From Paenibacillus timonensis (GTDB lineage Bacteria > Bacillota > Bacilli > Paenibacillales > Paenibacillaceae), in NCBI RefSeq assembly GCF_022427145.1, contig NZ_JAKSXN010000004.1:62001-126000 (forward strand): a stretch of 64,000 nt of DNA, written 5' to 3'. The notes under the pieces are model-generated. The model made no database searches. It was not told the origin of the DNA and was given only the letters and a program-made list of their open reading frames with translations. Position 1 is the first letter of the stretch. Each line of letters begins with the position of its first letter. The position numbers and the translations under genes were made by a program. Below are positions 26,006-36,347 of the stretch, one piece after another.

Positions 26006-28576
26006 TTGAAGCAGATTTTTCGGTATTTTCGATTTCACGTTTTCCTAATCCTCATCTTAGCCTTGAGTCCGATTCTTCCTCATGATGCGTATGGTGATAA
26101 CGTTCCAACGGGAAGCGGCTCGGAGGTTTACTCCATTCTCAAGGAGCTTTCGGATGCGAAGTATAAAGGGAGAGTACCCGGAACGCCTCAGTATAAGCAA
26201 GCCGCCACTTATGTCAAAGGTTTGTTCAAGAAGTGGGGAGTGGCTCCTTTGGGGGTGGACCATCTCTTAAGTTACCAGACCAATCTGGCCACGTACATAG
26301 ATCAGCCCAGCATGTCGTTAGACGGGAAGCCTCTGACGATCCTGCAAGACTTTAAGCCTCACGGAAGCAGCGGTTCCGGAACGATCAAGGGCGAATCGAT
26401 TCTCTATGCCGGCATGGGGTACCCCGAGGACATTGCATCGCTTAACCTTAAGAATCAAATTGTTCTGATGGATGCCAATACTAAGCCGGATAAGGCCATG
26501 GGCGTAGCGGACCGAATGATCCTGATGAAAAACAAAGGAGCCAAAGCGGTGCTTCTGCTGCCAACCCGGTTTTACCCGATTTACTCCTATGAGCGGCCAT
26601 TAAATGGCGCGGAGACCGGTATAGTCTCGGTATATATCCGCGAGAAGTTGCTGGATACCGCGAATTTGAAGGTAGGGGATTCGTTGGCCAAGCGTATCGA
26701 GATTCATGTCAAGATCGACCGGAAAAGCTCCGTGGAGGCGCAAAACGTGGTTGGCTTCGTACCCGGGAAAGACCCGCATCGTACGGTGATCGTGTCCGCG
26801 ACGCTGGATGGTTTGGGGTACATCCCGAATACGGCGGCCTTTCAATCGGCAAGCATGAACGGGAGCGGCGTAGCGGCGGTATTGTCACTGGCCCGATACT
26901 ATCAAGAACATCAACCGGAAACCAACGTCCTATTTGCCCTGTTCGGCAGCGAAACCACAAATCGCGACGGGGTTACTTCCTTCTTGAAACAGTATTCTTC
27001 ACTGTCGAAGGCCAAAATCATCGGAGCCTACAATCTATTTGATCTAGGCGGCATCGAGCAATTTCCGAAACTGTACGGAACCGCAACGGATGGCAGCCCG
27101 ATAGCCGAATCCATGAAAACAAGCCAGGACGTGGCCTATACGGACCATGGCGTTAAAGAGCTATACAATTTCACCAACGGGGTTTTTGAATCCAAGGGGA
27201 TTCCCAATGCCTTCATCCGAGGCTCTGAATCCATCGATGCCTTGAAAGATACGATTCAGGCCATCAACCTTTCGGCCTTGCAGAAGCATATCAAGACCAT
27301 TCAAGGCCTTGTCGACCAGTTGATGAAGGATCCGGGTTATGCCCTTTATGTGTCGCCCTCAAGCGTGACCCCGGATGAACGAGGCATGGTATACGTACCG
27401 GAAGTAAACCATAACATGAGCTTCTTCTCAACCGAATACTTTGATGTCTATTATGAAGCGGACCGTTGGAAGAATCCCGAGGGCCTCGCCAAGAAAATCG
27501 ACAAGGTCTACGAACAAATTTCCTGGTGGAACTATTTCCCGCAGGATCATGAACGCATCAAGGTATATTATACGAACAGTTATGAAGACAACTGGGCGAC
27601 GGCCCATCGAACGCCGGAACCCCAGAACAAAACGTCGGGCGGGCTGCAAAGTCCGGATAACCATAGCATAAGCGTGGTTTATGTCCCTAATGTTCCGGAG
27701 GATCTGGTCAACTCGCTGGGGACAATCTATCATGAGCTTAATCACAATCTCGTGACCTATAAATTAAAGGAATTGGGATACGGGAACGGGTACAAAACCG
27801 AGGTGCAGGAAATTCAAGGACATGCCAATAACTATGAATCTCAAGAAATGGGGTATCGCGCACTCCGTTCTTCGCTAGCGGGCCTCCTCCAAAAGCCGCT
27901 GTCCAGCATCAGCTGGGATCGGTATGTCACGGACCTGGAACCGGGCAAGGAGCTGGATACGACGTATAATCAATCCGCCAGCCTGATCTTCTACATTTAC
28001 AGTAAGTATGATCCGGAGAAAGGGCGGGAGTTTGCTTACCGCATGTATACGGAGGATAATCAACCGCTGAAAACCATCGTGAAGGAAACCTTGGGCGTCG
28101 ATTTCGATGATTTTATTACAGGATGGTATGATTGGTTTCAGGAGAAAGAGGTAACCCCCCTTCCCTATAAGAAGGGCGCTTATTCTCCTCCCGCAAGAAG
28201 CGCGGCAGGGGATCATTCGGGAGGAACCGCCTCGAACAGTCCGTTTCAGGCTATCGCGGGGAATATCGCCCAAGGAAATATCACGAGCCAAGGCTTGAAA
28301 ATTTCCTCGGTTACGGTTGCCCAGAAAGGGACGGATGCGATCTTCTCCATTGCTTATACAAGTCAAAGAGAGTTTTCCTTCTTGTTGTTTGATCCGCCAA
28401 ACGGCAATCAAATCAGCGTGAGGGATAAAGTAAAGCCAGGAACGAATAAGCTTCAGGTCAAGGTGCCCGTAAGCAAACTGCGATCCGTTGAGAATCTAAC
28501 CATGAACCTATTTGATAACAGCAGCAATAATTTTATGTCCATCGACATGAATGAATTGTGGAAGATCTTAAAATAG
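26006..28576 (+). CDS. Secreted two-domain peptidase: inactive-looking M28/PA part plus HELNH zinc part
   Basis: 856 residues. The signal peptide (HVFLILILALSPILPHDAYG) is followed by an M28/PA-like region (about residues 35-430). Where M28 peptidases have the zinc ligands in GAHYDS and ADDNASG-type motifs, this protein has VSATLDGLG and ASMNGSG, so the first His and the shared Asp are missing. Residues about 465-720 form a second peptidase-like region with TIYHELNHNLVTYK near residue 575, an HExxH zinc motif, and a downstream GHANNYESQEMGYRAL that may supply the third ligand. A beta-rich C-terminal domain ends the protein. The start is TTG 26006 behind GGAGGGAG. It is monocistronic; the substrate is unknown. 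Confidence 0.75.
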   Translation: MKQIFRYFRFHVFLILILALSPILPHDAYGDNVPTGSGSEVYSILKELSDAKYKGRVPGTPQYKQAATYVKGLFKKWGVAPLGVDHLLSYQTNLATYIDQPSMSLDGKPLTILQDFKPHGSSGSGTIKGESILYAGMGYPEDIASLNLKNQIVLMDANTKPDKAMGVADRMILMKNKGAKAVLLLPTRFYPIYSYERPLNGAETGIVSVYIREKLLDTANLKVGDSLAKRIEIHVKIDRKSSVEAQNVVGFVPGKDPHRTVIVSATLDGLGYIPNTAAFQSASMNGSGVAAVLSLARYYQEHQPETNVLFALFGSETTNRDGVTSFLKQYSSLSKAKIIGAYNLFDLGGIEQFPKLYGTATDGSPIAESMKTSQDVAYTDHGVKELYNFTNGVFESKGIPNAFIRGSESIDALKDTIQAINLSALQKHIKTIQGLVDQLMKDPGYALYVSPSSVTPDERGMVYVPEVNHNMSFFSTEYFDVYYEADRWKNPEGLAKKIDKVYEQISWWNYFPQDHERIKVYYTNSYEDNWATAHRTPEPQNKTSGGLQSPDNHSISVVYVPNVPEDLVNSLGTIYHELNHNLVTYKLKELGYGNGYKTEVQEIQGHANNYESQEMGYRALRSSLAGLLQKPLSSISWDRYVTDLEPGKELDTTYNQSASLIFYIYSKYDPEKGREFAYRMYTEDNQPLKTIVKETLGVDFDDFITGWYDWFQEKEVTPLPYKKGAYSPPARSAAGDHSGGTASNSPFQAIAGNIAQGNITSQGLKISSVTVAQKGTDAIFSIAYTSQREFSFLLFDPPNGNQISVRDKVKPGTNKLQVKVPVSKLRSVENLTMNLFDNSSNNFMSIDMNELWKILK

Positions 28577-28585
28577 TGGGCGAAA

Positions 28586-28618
28586 AACAAGCACTGACCT
28601 TGTGGGTCAGTGCTTGTT
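28586..28618. terminator. Bidirectional terminator between peptidase and xylanase genes
   Basis: AACAAGCACTGACC (28586-28599) pairs perfectly with GGTCAGTGCTTGTT (28605-28618), loop TTGTG. The genes converge here. Confidence 0.85.
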
Positions 28619-28623
28619 CGTTC

Positions 28624-31600
28624 CTATTTCTTCTTTCCCTTCGGGACTTGGACCGTAGTGTTGGCGGTCGTCTTGTTGCCGGCCTTGTCGGTAGCTTCGT
28701 AGGTAATGGTGTAGATTCTTCCGTTCCCTTTGCCCGAACGCTCCGCCCGAAGCTGGAATTCCTGATCGGCGGTTCCAATATCGGCGCCTTGGATGTCGTT
28801 CGGTTTATCCCCGTCGCCGAGGCCGTTGTCGCTCTCATTGCTGGTGATGGATACCAACTTGATCGACGCGAGGCCGGAACCCGCATCGGTCGCCTTCCAG
28901 CTGATCCGGATCGGAACCAGCTTGTGATTCGGCGTTGAGAGAACGGCGGGGCTGGCAGTAATCTTCAAGACGGGCGGCGTTGTATCGGCAGGTCCCTTGC
29001 CCGCCAGCGTCAGTACGCCGTAAACGGAGGTGTCCTGATACCCGTTGCCGGTCGTGTCGTTCCAAGCGGCCACGCTTTGGCGCGCGCCGTCCTTGGCATC
29101 GTTGATCTGCGCGTCGAAGCCGATTTTCACGTTGTTCGCCGGGCTGACCGTTTTAAGCGGAATCTTCATTTCGACCGTATAATTCGTGCCGTCGACCTTG
29201 GTGGCCGATACGAAACCAGTGGCGAGCTTCTCTGGATTAAAGCTGGCCTCATTCGCATAGTTGACGCGGTATTGTCCATCGTCGTCTTGGTAGAACGAGG
29301 TCTTGGCATTGTTTTCGTCCACGAACACCTCGACCGAATCCTGCTCCCAAGGGTTTGGACTGTTCTTATCCAGCTGCGCGTCGCTGACTTGGATCAGGAC
29401 GTACAGGTTGTGATCATCCCAGAGGGCCTTAGCCGTACCGGTTGCGCCTTGCCAAGCCGTTTGGTAACGCTGGATCGGCATCGCCGTTGCCTTGCTCCAA
29501 ACCGCATCCGCCGTTCCATCTACGGTAGGCGTACCATAGAACGCGGTAGACTGGTTGGCTTCCGATACATCCGGTTGATGCTCTGCGATGAATTTGGCCG
29601 GATCGATCACGCCGTAATAAGCCGGTTTGGCCTGAAGGTTCTTGTCGAACAGCAACGGGTTGGACGAGGAGCGCCAGCTGGTGCCATCATCCAATCCCCA
29701 GAAGGTGACGCGGGCAATGTGGTCCGCATGTGCCTTGAAGATCTGCATCAATTGCGCGTACAAATAACCTTGCGCGTTGGCCAGCTTCTCGGACAGCTGG
29801 TAGTTGCTGCCGGCTTGGATGTCCAACTCGGTGATGCTGACTTCCACGCCCAAGGAAATGAATTTCTCCAGGGACAGTCGAACGTTCTCCGGATTCGTGT
29901 TGACGTTATAGTGCGCCTGCATGCCGACGCCATCGATCAGCCGTTTGCCCGGATGGGTCAGCGCATATTTGTCGTTCAGCGCTTTGACCATGTTGTAGAT
30001 GGCTTGGGCTTTGTTCTGGTTATCTTCGTTGTAATCGTTGTAATACAACTTGATATTCCATTCCGGATGCCGGTCGAGCACTTCCCGGGCGGCGAGGAAC
30101 GCCTGCTCGACATAGTCGGCGCCGATCGCGGTCTTCCACGGGGCTTGCCGCAAGGAGGCTTGCCAATCCGCCGGATTCCCGGGGTTATCGTTCATCGCTT
30201 CGTTCACGACGTCCCAAGAAATCACCCGGTCGCCGAAATGCTCTATGACGGTTTGAATATGGGTGCGCAAGTTCGCCAAGGCTTCCTCCCGGCTTAAAGG
30301 CACCACGTTCCCTTGCGCATCGGTAGCGGTATTCATCCAGGCCGGCGATTGCTGATGCCATACCAATACGTGGCCATGCATTTGCATGCCTTCCGCCCGG
30401 ACTTTATCGACCATGGCATCCGCCGCGGTAAACGTAAAGTTGCCTTTCGTCGGCTGCAGGCCGTCGGGTTTCATGGCGTTGCCGGCCGTGGCAACGTTAT
30501 GGTGCATGCCAAGCAGCTCCAGGCGCACGCCTTCCAAATCTTCTGCCGAGATGGCGTTACCGATCAAGAAGTCGTTTTGGTAAGCCGTTTTAACCGGGAT
30601 CAGGTCTTTTTGGATGGCAATCGGGCCGGATCCGGTGCTTTCGAAGCTCACGTCGTCAATGTAAAAAGAAGCGGTCGCGTTATTCGAACTTTCGACGTAG
30701 ATCGTTAGGAATTCGCCGCCTACGCTGTTGTAACGGTAGGTTCCTTCAAACTGGACCCAGTTGTCCCCGGTGCTGAGGGTCTTGGGAGAAAGGGCGACGT
30801 AATTCGCGCTGCTGCCCTCGCCGATTTGGGTGGACAGCTGGAGTTGCGAGCTGGCGGGATCGATGAGCTTCACCCAGGCCGAAATCTTGTATTCGGCGCC
30901 TTGGTCCACGTATTTCTCCACGCGCAGCGTGGGTCCGTGCCAGGTGTTGGTGCGGCCTTCCACCTTCAGCGCATAGGAACCGCCCGGTGTATGGTTCGCC
31001 TCGTTCGTCACGGTCAGCGTTTCCGTACCGGCTCGTCCCGTGAACCCGCCGGCGGTTTGATCTTCAAAGGTGATCGTGGAGAAAGGCAATGCCGGGTCTC
31101 TTGGCGGTTGCTCGCCGCCGCCGGAGCCTGCTTGTTCCGTGATGCGAATGTCTCCGATGTAGTAAGAGATTGCAGCGCCTTCAGCGTTGGAGTTGATGCG
31201 CAGCGCCTTGTCCGCGCCTGTATCCACGGTAAACTCCTTCGTTAACGTCACGGCTTGGCCGGCGAGATAATCCGCCTCGGCATAATTGCCGTAGCTGTCT
31301 ACGGTTTGGAGGGCGGCTTTGGCGCCGGCAGGCACGCTAACGGCGGCGTCCACGTATACGGTCACGTTGACCGTATAGGTTTTGCCGTTAGTCAGGCCGA
31401 TGTCGCTAAACCGGAAATCGGCCGCATCCCAGTTGTTCACCCGGTTGCTGACATAGAGGGCGCCTCCGTCCTCGTTGCCGGCAAACGTCTTGCCGGTGAC
31501 TTGGGTCAGGGTTGCACCTCCCGATTGGATCGCCTTGCCTACTCCGGTTGCGAAGTCCTCATGATACACCGTGACCGTGCCGTCCGAAGCCGAGGTATCG

Positions 31601-31689
31601 GCCTTGGTTACCGAGATCGGCCATCCAGCAGGCAACAGCAAGACGACGGCGATCAGCAGCATGAGGGCACGTTTCATCGTTTGATTCAT
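28624..31689 (-). CDS. Secreted multidomain GH10 endo-beta-1,4-xylanase
   Basis: About 1021 residues. Signal peptide ([20 protein letters not shown], ending near VTKA); two CBM22-like modules (about 40-185 and 200-355); GH10 catalytic domain (about 365-730) with acid/base Glu in [11 protein letters not shown] and nucleophile Glu in VSITELDIQ; a CBM9/DOMON-like module (about 745-915) starting [15 protein letters not shown]; and a C-terminal Ig-like segment ending in lysines. It cleaves xylan outside the cell, giving oligosaccharides for the adjacent ABC system. There is no SLH domain, so the enzyme is probably released. ATG 31689 has AAAGGGGAG upstream. A cre-like site lies 33 bp before it. 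Confidence 0.95.
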   Translation of the reverse strand: MNQTMKRALMLLIAVVLLLPAGWPISVTKADTSASDGTVTVYHEDFATGVGKAIQSGGATLTQVTGKTFAGNEDGGALYVSNRVNNWDAADFRFSDIGLTNGKTYTVNVTVYVDAAVSVPAGAKAALQTVDSYGNYAEADYLAGQAVTLTKEFTVDTGADKALRINSNAEGAAISYYIGDIRITEQAGSGGGEQPPRDPALPFSTITFEDQTAGGFTGRAGTETLTVTNEANHTPGGSYALKVEGRTNTWHGPTLRVEKYVDQGAEYKISAWVKLIDPASSQLQLSTQIGEGSSANYVALSPKTLSTGDNWVQFEGTYRYNSVGGEFLTIYVESSNNATASFYIDDVSFESTGSGPIAIQKDLIPVKTAYQNDFLIGNAISAEDLEGVRLELLGMHHNVATAGNAMKPDGLQPTKGNFTFTAADAMVDKVRAEGMQMHGHVLVWHQQSPAWMNTATDAQGNVVPLSREEALANLRTHIQTVIEHFGDRVISWDVVNEAMNDNPGNPADWQASLRQAPWKTAIGADYVEQAFLAAREVLDRHPEWNIKLYYNDYNEDNQNKAQAIYNMVKALNDKYALTHPGKRLIDGVGMQAHYNVNTNPENVRLSLEKFISLGVEVSITELDIQAGSNYQLSEKLANAQGYLYAQLMQIFKAHADHIARVTFWGLDDGTSWRSSSNPLLFDKNLQAKPAYYGVIDPAKFIAEHQPDVSEANQSTAFYGTPTVDGTADAVWSKATAMPIQRYQTAWQGATGTAKALWDDHNLYVLIQVSDAQLDKNSPNPWEQDSVEVFVDENNAKTSFYQDDDGQYRVNYANEASFNPEKLATGFVSATKVDGTNYTVEMKIPLKTVSPANNVKIGFDAQINDAKDGARQSVAAWNDTTGNGYQDTSVYGVLTLAGKGPADTTPPVLKITASPAVLSTPNHKLVPIRISWKATDAGSGLASIKLVSITSNESDNGLGDGDKPNDIQGADIGTADQEFQLRAERSGKGNGRIYTITYEATDKAGNKTTANTTVQVPKGKKK

Positions 31690-31721
31690 TCGATCACTCC
31701 CCTTTGTCAATGAATGTGATG

Positions 31722-31735
31722 GTTAAGCGCTTTCA
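31722..31735 (-). promoter_or_regulatory. cre-like site upstream of the xylanase
   Basis: On the minus strand TGAAAGCGCTTAAC matches 12 of 14 positions of the CcpA cre consensus and retains the AAAGCGCTT core. It stands between promoter region and ribosome site, suiting catabolite repression of a polysaccharidase. Confidence 0.55.
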
Positions 31736-31841
31736 TTTTGTTGGAAGGCTCCTCCTTTCCTGCTCAAATGATACCACCCCGTCGGGAAGCCCGGCATTCT
31801 CGAAATTAAAGGTATTGCCGTGGTTTTTTTAGAAGAAATGG

Positions 31842-31897
31842 AAAAAAGCGCCGCAAGCCGGCAAAACCATAGGTTTCGCTTGCCTCTTGCAGCGCTT
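31842..31897 (-). terminator. Terminator after the FAD oxidoreductase gene
   Basis: On the minus strand AAGCGCTGCAAG (31897-31886) pairs with CTTGCGGCGCTT (31857-31846), one wobble pair, followed by TTTTCC. It separates the oxidoreductase from the xylanase transcript. Confidence 0.8.
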
Positions 31898-31922
31898 GGG
31901 CCTTGTCGTTGGTTACGTGTGC

Positions 31923-34178
31923 TTACGCATACGCCCGGATCTCGATGACCTCGGCATGCCGCGACCCGTTCGTTTCTTCGATGATAAGCCGGATGGCTCT
32001 GACCGGGACGGCGGTTTCCAGGCGGTGCACCCGCTTGCGCCGACGGTTGTCGGTTTCCGAAACGAGGGTGATCCAGTTTCCGGCGGGATCCTGGGCCTCG
32101 AGCCGATAGCTCTTGACCAGCTCAGGGATCACCTCGAACGGCGTGCGATGGTGGTGCAGGTTGATCAGGTCCTCGTTGACGTCGTCGTTAAATATCAAAT
32201 GAATTTCACGGACGGTTTGCTCGTTCTCCCAGACGAGCTCGACCCAAGGCTGGGCATCCCGCGCCATCGGTTCCGACAGCCAGAGATGCGGCCCGCCGTA
32301 AGGCCGCTTATAACCGTCCAGAATCTGCTCAGGGCGATAGGCGTCGGTGGTGAAGTCTGCGCGGAAGCAAAACGTTTTGCGCACCAGGCGCTTCATGCTC
32401 CATTCCACGACGGGCTGGCTGTCGTCATGGTCCTCCAGATCCTTCGAGACGCCGGCTGCCGCGCCCCGTTCGAAGGCAAGCAGTCCCGTCAGCGGCGTAT
32501 GCGACAAGTAGAGTCGGACCGAGGGGTTGCTGCGGATGATGACAAAAGCGTTCTGCGGCTCTTCCGGCGTCCAGTCGAGCCGGACGGGCACCCACTGTCC
32601 ATCGCCCTTGGCCACGGCTACGGTCGCTTGGTATTCCAGGGCGGCGGGCACGTAGTTTTCCGGTCTTCCGGTGCTCCACACCTCGACGGTGAGCTCCGTG
32701 TCTTGCGCCGAGTCCACCCGCCATTCGATCGTGCCGGCGAGGCCGGGATCGGCCGGAAGCAGCAGGGCGACGTCGCGTTCCAGCGGATACGCCTCATCGG
32801 CCGATTCCACCGCCAGCCGGGACAGGAAGGAGGAGGCGCTCAGCTTCGCGCTCCGGGCCAAGTCCGCGGCGTCCTCGTTGGCGACGCCCAGCACGGAGGC
32901 ATCCTGCCGCAGCAGCGTTTGCCGCAGCAGCGGGGTGTGCCGGCGCGACAGCTCCCGCGGCGCGATGCCCAGCTCCGCGCACAGGGCGGCGGCGGTCCCG
33001 GCGGCTTCGCCGATCGTGGCGCAGGTCGCCATGACCCGCGTCGTGCCGAACGCGACATGCGTCGCGCTGATGTTGCGGCCCGCAAACAGCAGATTGGACA
33101 CGTTCGCGGAGTAGAGCGAGCGGAACGGGATATGGTAGTTCCCGTCCGCGTGCAGATGCTTTGAGCCGCTCTCCGTGGCGTACATCCCTTGCGGCGGATG
33201 CAGGTCGATCGACCAGCCGCCGAACGCGACCCGGTCCTCGAACGGCTCCTGCGCCAGAATGTCGTTCTGGGTCAGCGTGTAGTCGCCGAGAAAACGGCGG
33301 TATTCCCGCTTGCCGGGGATCGAGCCGACCCATTCCAGGGTCATGTGGTCGGCATCGAACTGTCCGGAATTTTTGATGTAATCCCAAATTCCGTAGATGA
33401 CGGCCGACAACTCGTCGCGGATGCGCTCGTTGTCATGCACGGTGTCCAGCTCGCCGCCCCATTCGATCCACCAGTAGTGGCAGCCCGAGTCGCCGCTGCG
33501 GATGACTCGCTTGAGCGGGATCGGGGTCTGCGTAATATCCTTGGCGAAGGACGGCGGGACGAATTTCACCGGGTGCCCGGCGTCCTTCGTGTAGAACAGC
33601 AGCGTGCTGCCGAGCGTGATGTCGTCGGCGACCTCGGGCGCCCAGGCCTCACCGAATTCGTGCCGGGCCTCCCGGCCGAGCCGGTACTTGGCGCCGGCCA
33701 GGAACCCGACCAGCCCGTCCCCGGTGCAGTCGAGGAAGATCGGGCTCTCGAAGCGGATACGCCGCTCCGAGCCCATCATCCAGCCGGTGACGGACCGGAT
33801 CTGACGCGCCTCCTCTTCGCCGTCCGCCTCGACTTCGTGCACGTCGGTGTTCAGGTATAACGAGAGGTTCGGCTCGGCCAGCACCGTTTCCAGCACGACC
33901 ATATCCCACAGATAGGGGTTGCCGTCGGGATTGCGGTACTGGTTCTCCACGAACATTTCGCCCATGATCCCGGTCTCGCGGGCATACCGGTTCGTGCCGT
34001 GCGCGGTCGCTCCGCAGACCCAGACGCGCACCTCGCTGCTGGAATTGCCGCCGAGTACCGGGCGGTTCTGCACGAGCGCCACCTTGCGCCCGAGCCTGGC
34101 CGCCGCCACGGCGGCGCAAACGCCGGCCAGTCCTCCGCCGACGACCGTAATGTCACTGTGTACCGTTTCGTTTCTCAT
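31923..34178 (-). CDS. FAD-dependent oxidoreductase with C-terminal discoidin-like domain
   Basis: 751 residues. The N terminus DITVVGGGLAGVCAAVAAAR is a Rossmann FAD-binding motif; GGNSSSEVRVWVCGAT and later LLFAGRNISATHVAFGTTRV belong to the FAD_oxidored family found in plant-polysaccharide loci. Residues about 600-751 (beginning near DGYKRPYGG and ending AIRLIIEETNGSRHAEV) look like an F5/8 type C (discoidin) carbohydrate-binding fold. No signal peptide is seen, so it appears cytoplasmic, which is odd for a protein with a binding module. The substrate is unknown; oxidation of an imported sugar or sugar acid is an inference. AAAGGGG lies about 14 bp before ATG 34178. The gene is visibly GC-rich compared with its surroundings. 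Confidence 0.82.
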   Translation of the reverse strand: MRNETVHSDITVVGGGLAGVCAAVAAARLGRKVALVQNRPVLGGNSSSEVRVWVCGATAHGTNRYARETGIMGEMFVENQYRNPDGNPYLWDMVVLETVLAEPNLSLYLNTDVHEVEADGEEEARQIRSVTGWMMGSERRIRFESPIFLDCTGDGLVGFLAGAKYRLGREARHEFGEAWAPEVADDITLGSTLLFYTKDAGHPVKFVPPSFAKDITQTPIPLKRVIRSGDSGCHYWWIEWGGELDTVHDNERIRDELSAVIYGIWDYIKNSGQFDADHMTLEWVGSIPGKREYRRFLGDYTLTQNDILAQEPFEDRVAFGGWSIDLHPPQGMYATESGSKHLHADGNYHIPFRSLYSANVSNLLFAGRNISATHVAFGTTRVMATCATIGEAAGTAAALCAELGIAPRELSRRHTPLLRQTLLRQDASVLGVANEDAADLARSAKLSASSFLSRLAVESADEAYPLERDVALLLPADPGLAGTIEWRVDSAQDTELTVEVWSTGRPENYVPAALEYQATVAVAKGDGQWVPVRLDWTPEEPQNAFVIIRSNPSVRLYLSHTPLTGLLAFERGAAAGVSKDLEDHDDSQPVVEWSMKRLVRKTFCFRADFTTDAYRPEQILDGYKRPYGGPHLWLSEPMARDAQPWVELVWENEQTVREIHLIFNDDVNEDLINLHHHRTPFEVIPELVKSYRLEAQDPAGNWITLVSETDNRRRKRVHRLETAVPVRAIRLIIEETNGSRHAEVIEIRAYA

Positions 34179-34293
34179 TGGTTTGTAAACCCCTTTCGTT
34201 TGACTGAATTAGTTGAAGGAGATGCCGAAATGATGATCCGACGAGCCCTAAGTGTGAGTGCCGAGCCATAAACGCGAGTGGCGAGTAATATAT

Positions 34294-34470
34294 GCGAAAA
34301 ACCGAATACATTTCGTCGCTCTTGGCGATTTTGGCGGATTGTATATGAAATTTCATATATAATCAGCGATCAGGGGGACGGAAGCTGGGAATCTGTATGA
34401 AAAATCGAATACAATTCGCATTTTTGGTCGTTAGCAACGAATTGTGTTCGAAAAACCGAATACAATTACG
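34294..34470. repeat. Three copies of a 20-bp element with an inverted arm
   Basis: GAAAAACCGAATACA-type units occur at 34294-34315, 34398-34419 and 34448-34470 (core GAAAAAYCGAATACAATT). Between the last two, GAATACAATTCG (34407-34418) faces CGAATTGTGTTC (34438-34449), giving a 12-bp hairpin with one wobble. This fills most of the 307-bp gap between the oxidoreductase and permease genes; no gene is seen in it. It may be a dispersed intergenic repeat or an operator array. Confidence 0.6.
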
Positions 34471-34485
34471 GACGAAGAAATCGCC

Positions 34486-35313
34486 TTACCCCTTCACCGC
34501 CGAGCTGGCTACGCCTTCGATAATGTACCGCTGGCCGATCAGGAAAACGACGATCATCGGAATAATGCCGGCAGCGGCGGCGGCCATCATGCCGTTGTAA
34601 TCCACGGTGTTTTCCAGGATGAAGTTTTGCAGGCCGAGCGGAACGGTGAACAGTTTATGGTCGATCAGGAAGACCAGCGCATTCTCGTAATCGTTCCAAT
34701 GCCAGGAGAAGTCGATGATAGCTAAGGTGGCAAGCGACGGCTTGGCCATCGGCAGAACGATGCGGGAGAAGATGCGGAAATGGCCCGCCCCGTCGATAAA
34801 CGCCGCTTCGGAAATTTCCGCCGGCACGGAGAGGAAGAACTGCCGCATCATAAATACGCCGAAGATCGTGAACATGCCGGGCAAAATCAGCGCCCAATGC
34901 GTGTTGAATATCCCGACCCAGTCGAACATGATGAATTTCGGCACGAACAGCACCTGCGGCGGGACCATCATCATCGACAGGTAAATGAGGAACATCGCGT
35001 TCCGCCCCTTGAACTCGATGCGGGAGAACCCGTAAGCGGCGAGGGACGAGAGCAGGACGGCCCCCGCCGTGCTGATCACGGCGACCTTCAGCGAGTTGGC
35101 GTAATACTGCACGAAGCTGTTGTCGCCGGACCAGATTTTGACGTGATGGCTCCAATTGAAATGGGCCGGAATCCACCGGATCGGATATTCGAACACCTCT
35201 GCGGGCGTCTTAAACGACGTGCTGATCATCCAGAGGAAAGGAACGATCATCACGATGCTGAAGAACAACATGACAAGGGTTAGGATCGTTTTGCGGATCA
35301 TGGCTTTGGACAT
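34486..35313 (-). CDS. Carbohydrate ABC transporter permease, MalG type
   Basis: 275 residues with six membrane segments. The EAA loop ISEAAFIDGAGHFRIFSRIV near residue 175 and the C-terminal GQRYIIEGVASSAVKG are typical of CUT1 inner-membrane components. It starts 19 bp after the MalF-type permease and has AAAAGGAGGAGG before its ATG. With that permease and the binding protein at 40329 it should import xylo-oligosaccharides or similar; the substrate assignment rests on the GH10 neighbour. No ATPase is encoded here. Confidence 0.93.
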   Translation of the reverse strand: MSKAMIRKTILTLVMLFFSIVMIVPFLWMISTSFKTPAEVFEYPIRWIPAHFNWSHHVKIWSGDNSFVQYYANSLKVAVISTAGAVLLSSLAAYGFSRIEFKGRNAMFLIYLSMMMVPPQVLFVPKFIMFDWVGIFNTHWALILPGMFTIFGVFMMRQFFLSVPAEISEAAFIDGAGHFRIFSRIVLPMAKPSLATLAIIDFSWHWNDYENALVFLIDHKLFTVPLGLQNFILENTVDYNGMMAAAAAGIIPMIVVFLIGQRYIIEGVASSAVKG

Positions 35314-35332
35314 GTCGGTTTTCCTCCTCCTT

Positions 35333-36214
35333 TTAGTAGTGGACCCAGCGTTTTTGGCCCAGCCACTGGACGACGGTGAAGATCAGGATAATGGCGAACA
35401 ACGCCCAGGAAATCGTGGAAGCGTAGCCCATTTCGTAATAGCGGAAGGCGTTCTGGTAAATGAACAGCGATAAAACGGTGGTGCTGTTGCCCGGGCCGCC
35501 TTGGGTAATCGCCTGAATGATCCCGAAATGCTTGATCGACATGATCAGGCCGGTAATCAGCAGCAGGAACGTGGTGGGGCTCACGAGAGGCCACAAAATG
35601 CTGCGGATCATCTGCCAGGTCCGTGCACCGTCGATCTTGGCGGCTTCCAGCAGCTCGCCGGACACTTCTTGCAGCGCGGCCAAATAGATGATCATGTTGT
35701 AGCCGAGCATGAACCAGATCCAGATGATGTCGATCGCGTACATCGAGGACTCCGTCGTCGACAACCACCCGGGGGGATGGGCGATGCCGATCGACCGCAG
35801 GATTCCGTTAATCGGCCCGTTGTTCGGGCTGAACAGCAGCATCCACACGAACGCCACGGCGACGCCGCTGGTAATGTAGGGCATGAAATACAGCGCACGA
35901 AGCAGGTTCTTCAAATAGACGGAACGGTTCAAGATGACGGCAACCACGAAGGCCAGCGCGATCGAGACCGGGACGGACACCAGGAACAGCAACGTGTTTT
36001 TGATTGCGATATAAAAAACCTCATCCCCGAGCATCCGTTGAATGTTAGCGAGTCCGACAAATTTCGTGTCCGGGCTCATGAATTTGTAATCCGTAAACAT
36101 GAGGTAAAACGAATAGAGGGCAGGCAGGATAAAAAACAGGATCACGCCGATCATGTTCGGCCCGATAAACAGATAGCCGAGATACTGCTGCCGTTTCATC
36201 CAGGAACTTCTCAC
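35333..36214 (-). CDS. Carbohydrate ABC transporter permease, MalF type
   Basis: About 293 residues with six membrane segments, the N-terminal LGYLFIGPNMIGVILFFILP block, and the EAA loop LLEAAKIDGARTWQMIRSIL near residue 205. The start is GTG 36214, with AAGGAGTGA placed upstream; further upstream codons in frame lie beyond that site. First gene of the permease-permease pair. Its upstream region contains the shared TAGAACAAAACTATG-type motif, suggesting activation by the neighbouring response regulator. Confidence 0.92.
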   Translation of the reverse strand: MRSSWMKRQQYLGYLFIGPNMIGVILFFILPALYSFYLMFTDYKFMSPDTKFVGLANIQRMLGDEVFYIAIKNTLLFLVSVPVSIALAFVVAVILNRSVYLKNLLRALYFMPYITSGVAVAFVWMLLFSPNNGPINGILRSIGIAHPPGWLSTTESSMYAIDIIWIWFMLGYNMIIYLAALQEVSGELLEAAKIDGARTWQMIRSILWPLVSPTTFLLLITGLIMSIKHFGIIQAITQGGPGNSTTVLSLFIYQNAFRYYEMGYASTISWALFAIILIFTVVQWLGQKRWVHY

Positions 36215-36347
36215 GCGGGTCTCACTCCTTAACGTCGTTTGCTTGCAACTCCAGCATATCAACCGGGGCTTAGGCGGTTAAGGAACAAAACCCCCGACTT
36301 GATGCTACAGAAATACGCAATTTCAAGGCTGGGGCAAGCGGGCAGGA

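Noticed and set aside
29077-30297. Long plus-strand frame (406 codons) opposite the xylanase
   Set aside because: A codon-composition shadow of the GH10 gene, without a family match; the minus strand carries intact catalytic motifs.
31887-33164. Long plus-strand frame opposite the FAD oxidoreductase
   Set aside because: Low-complexity Arg/Gly/Val-rich shadow of a GC-rich gene.
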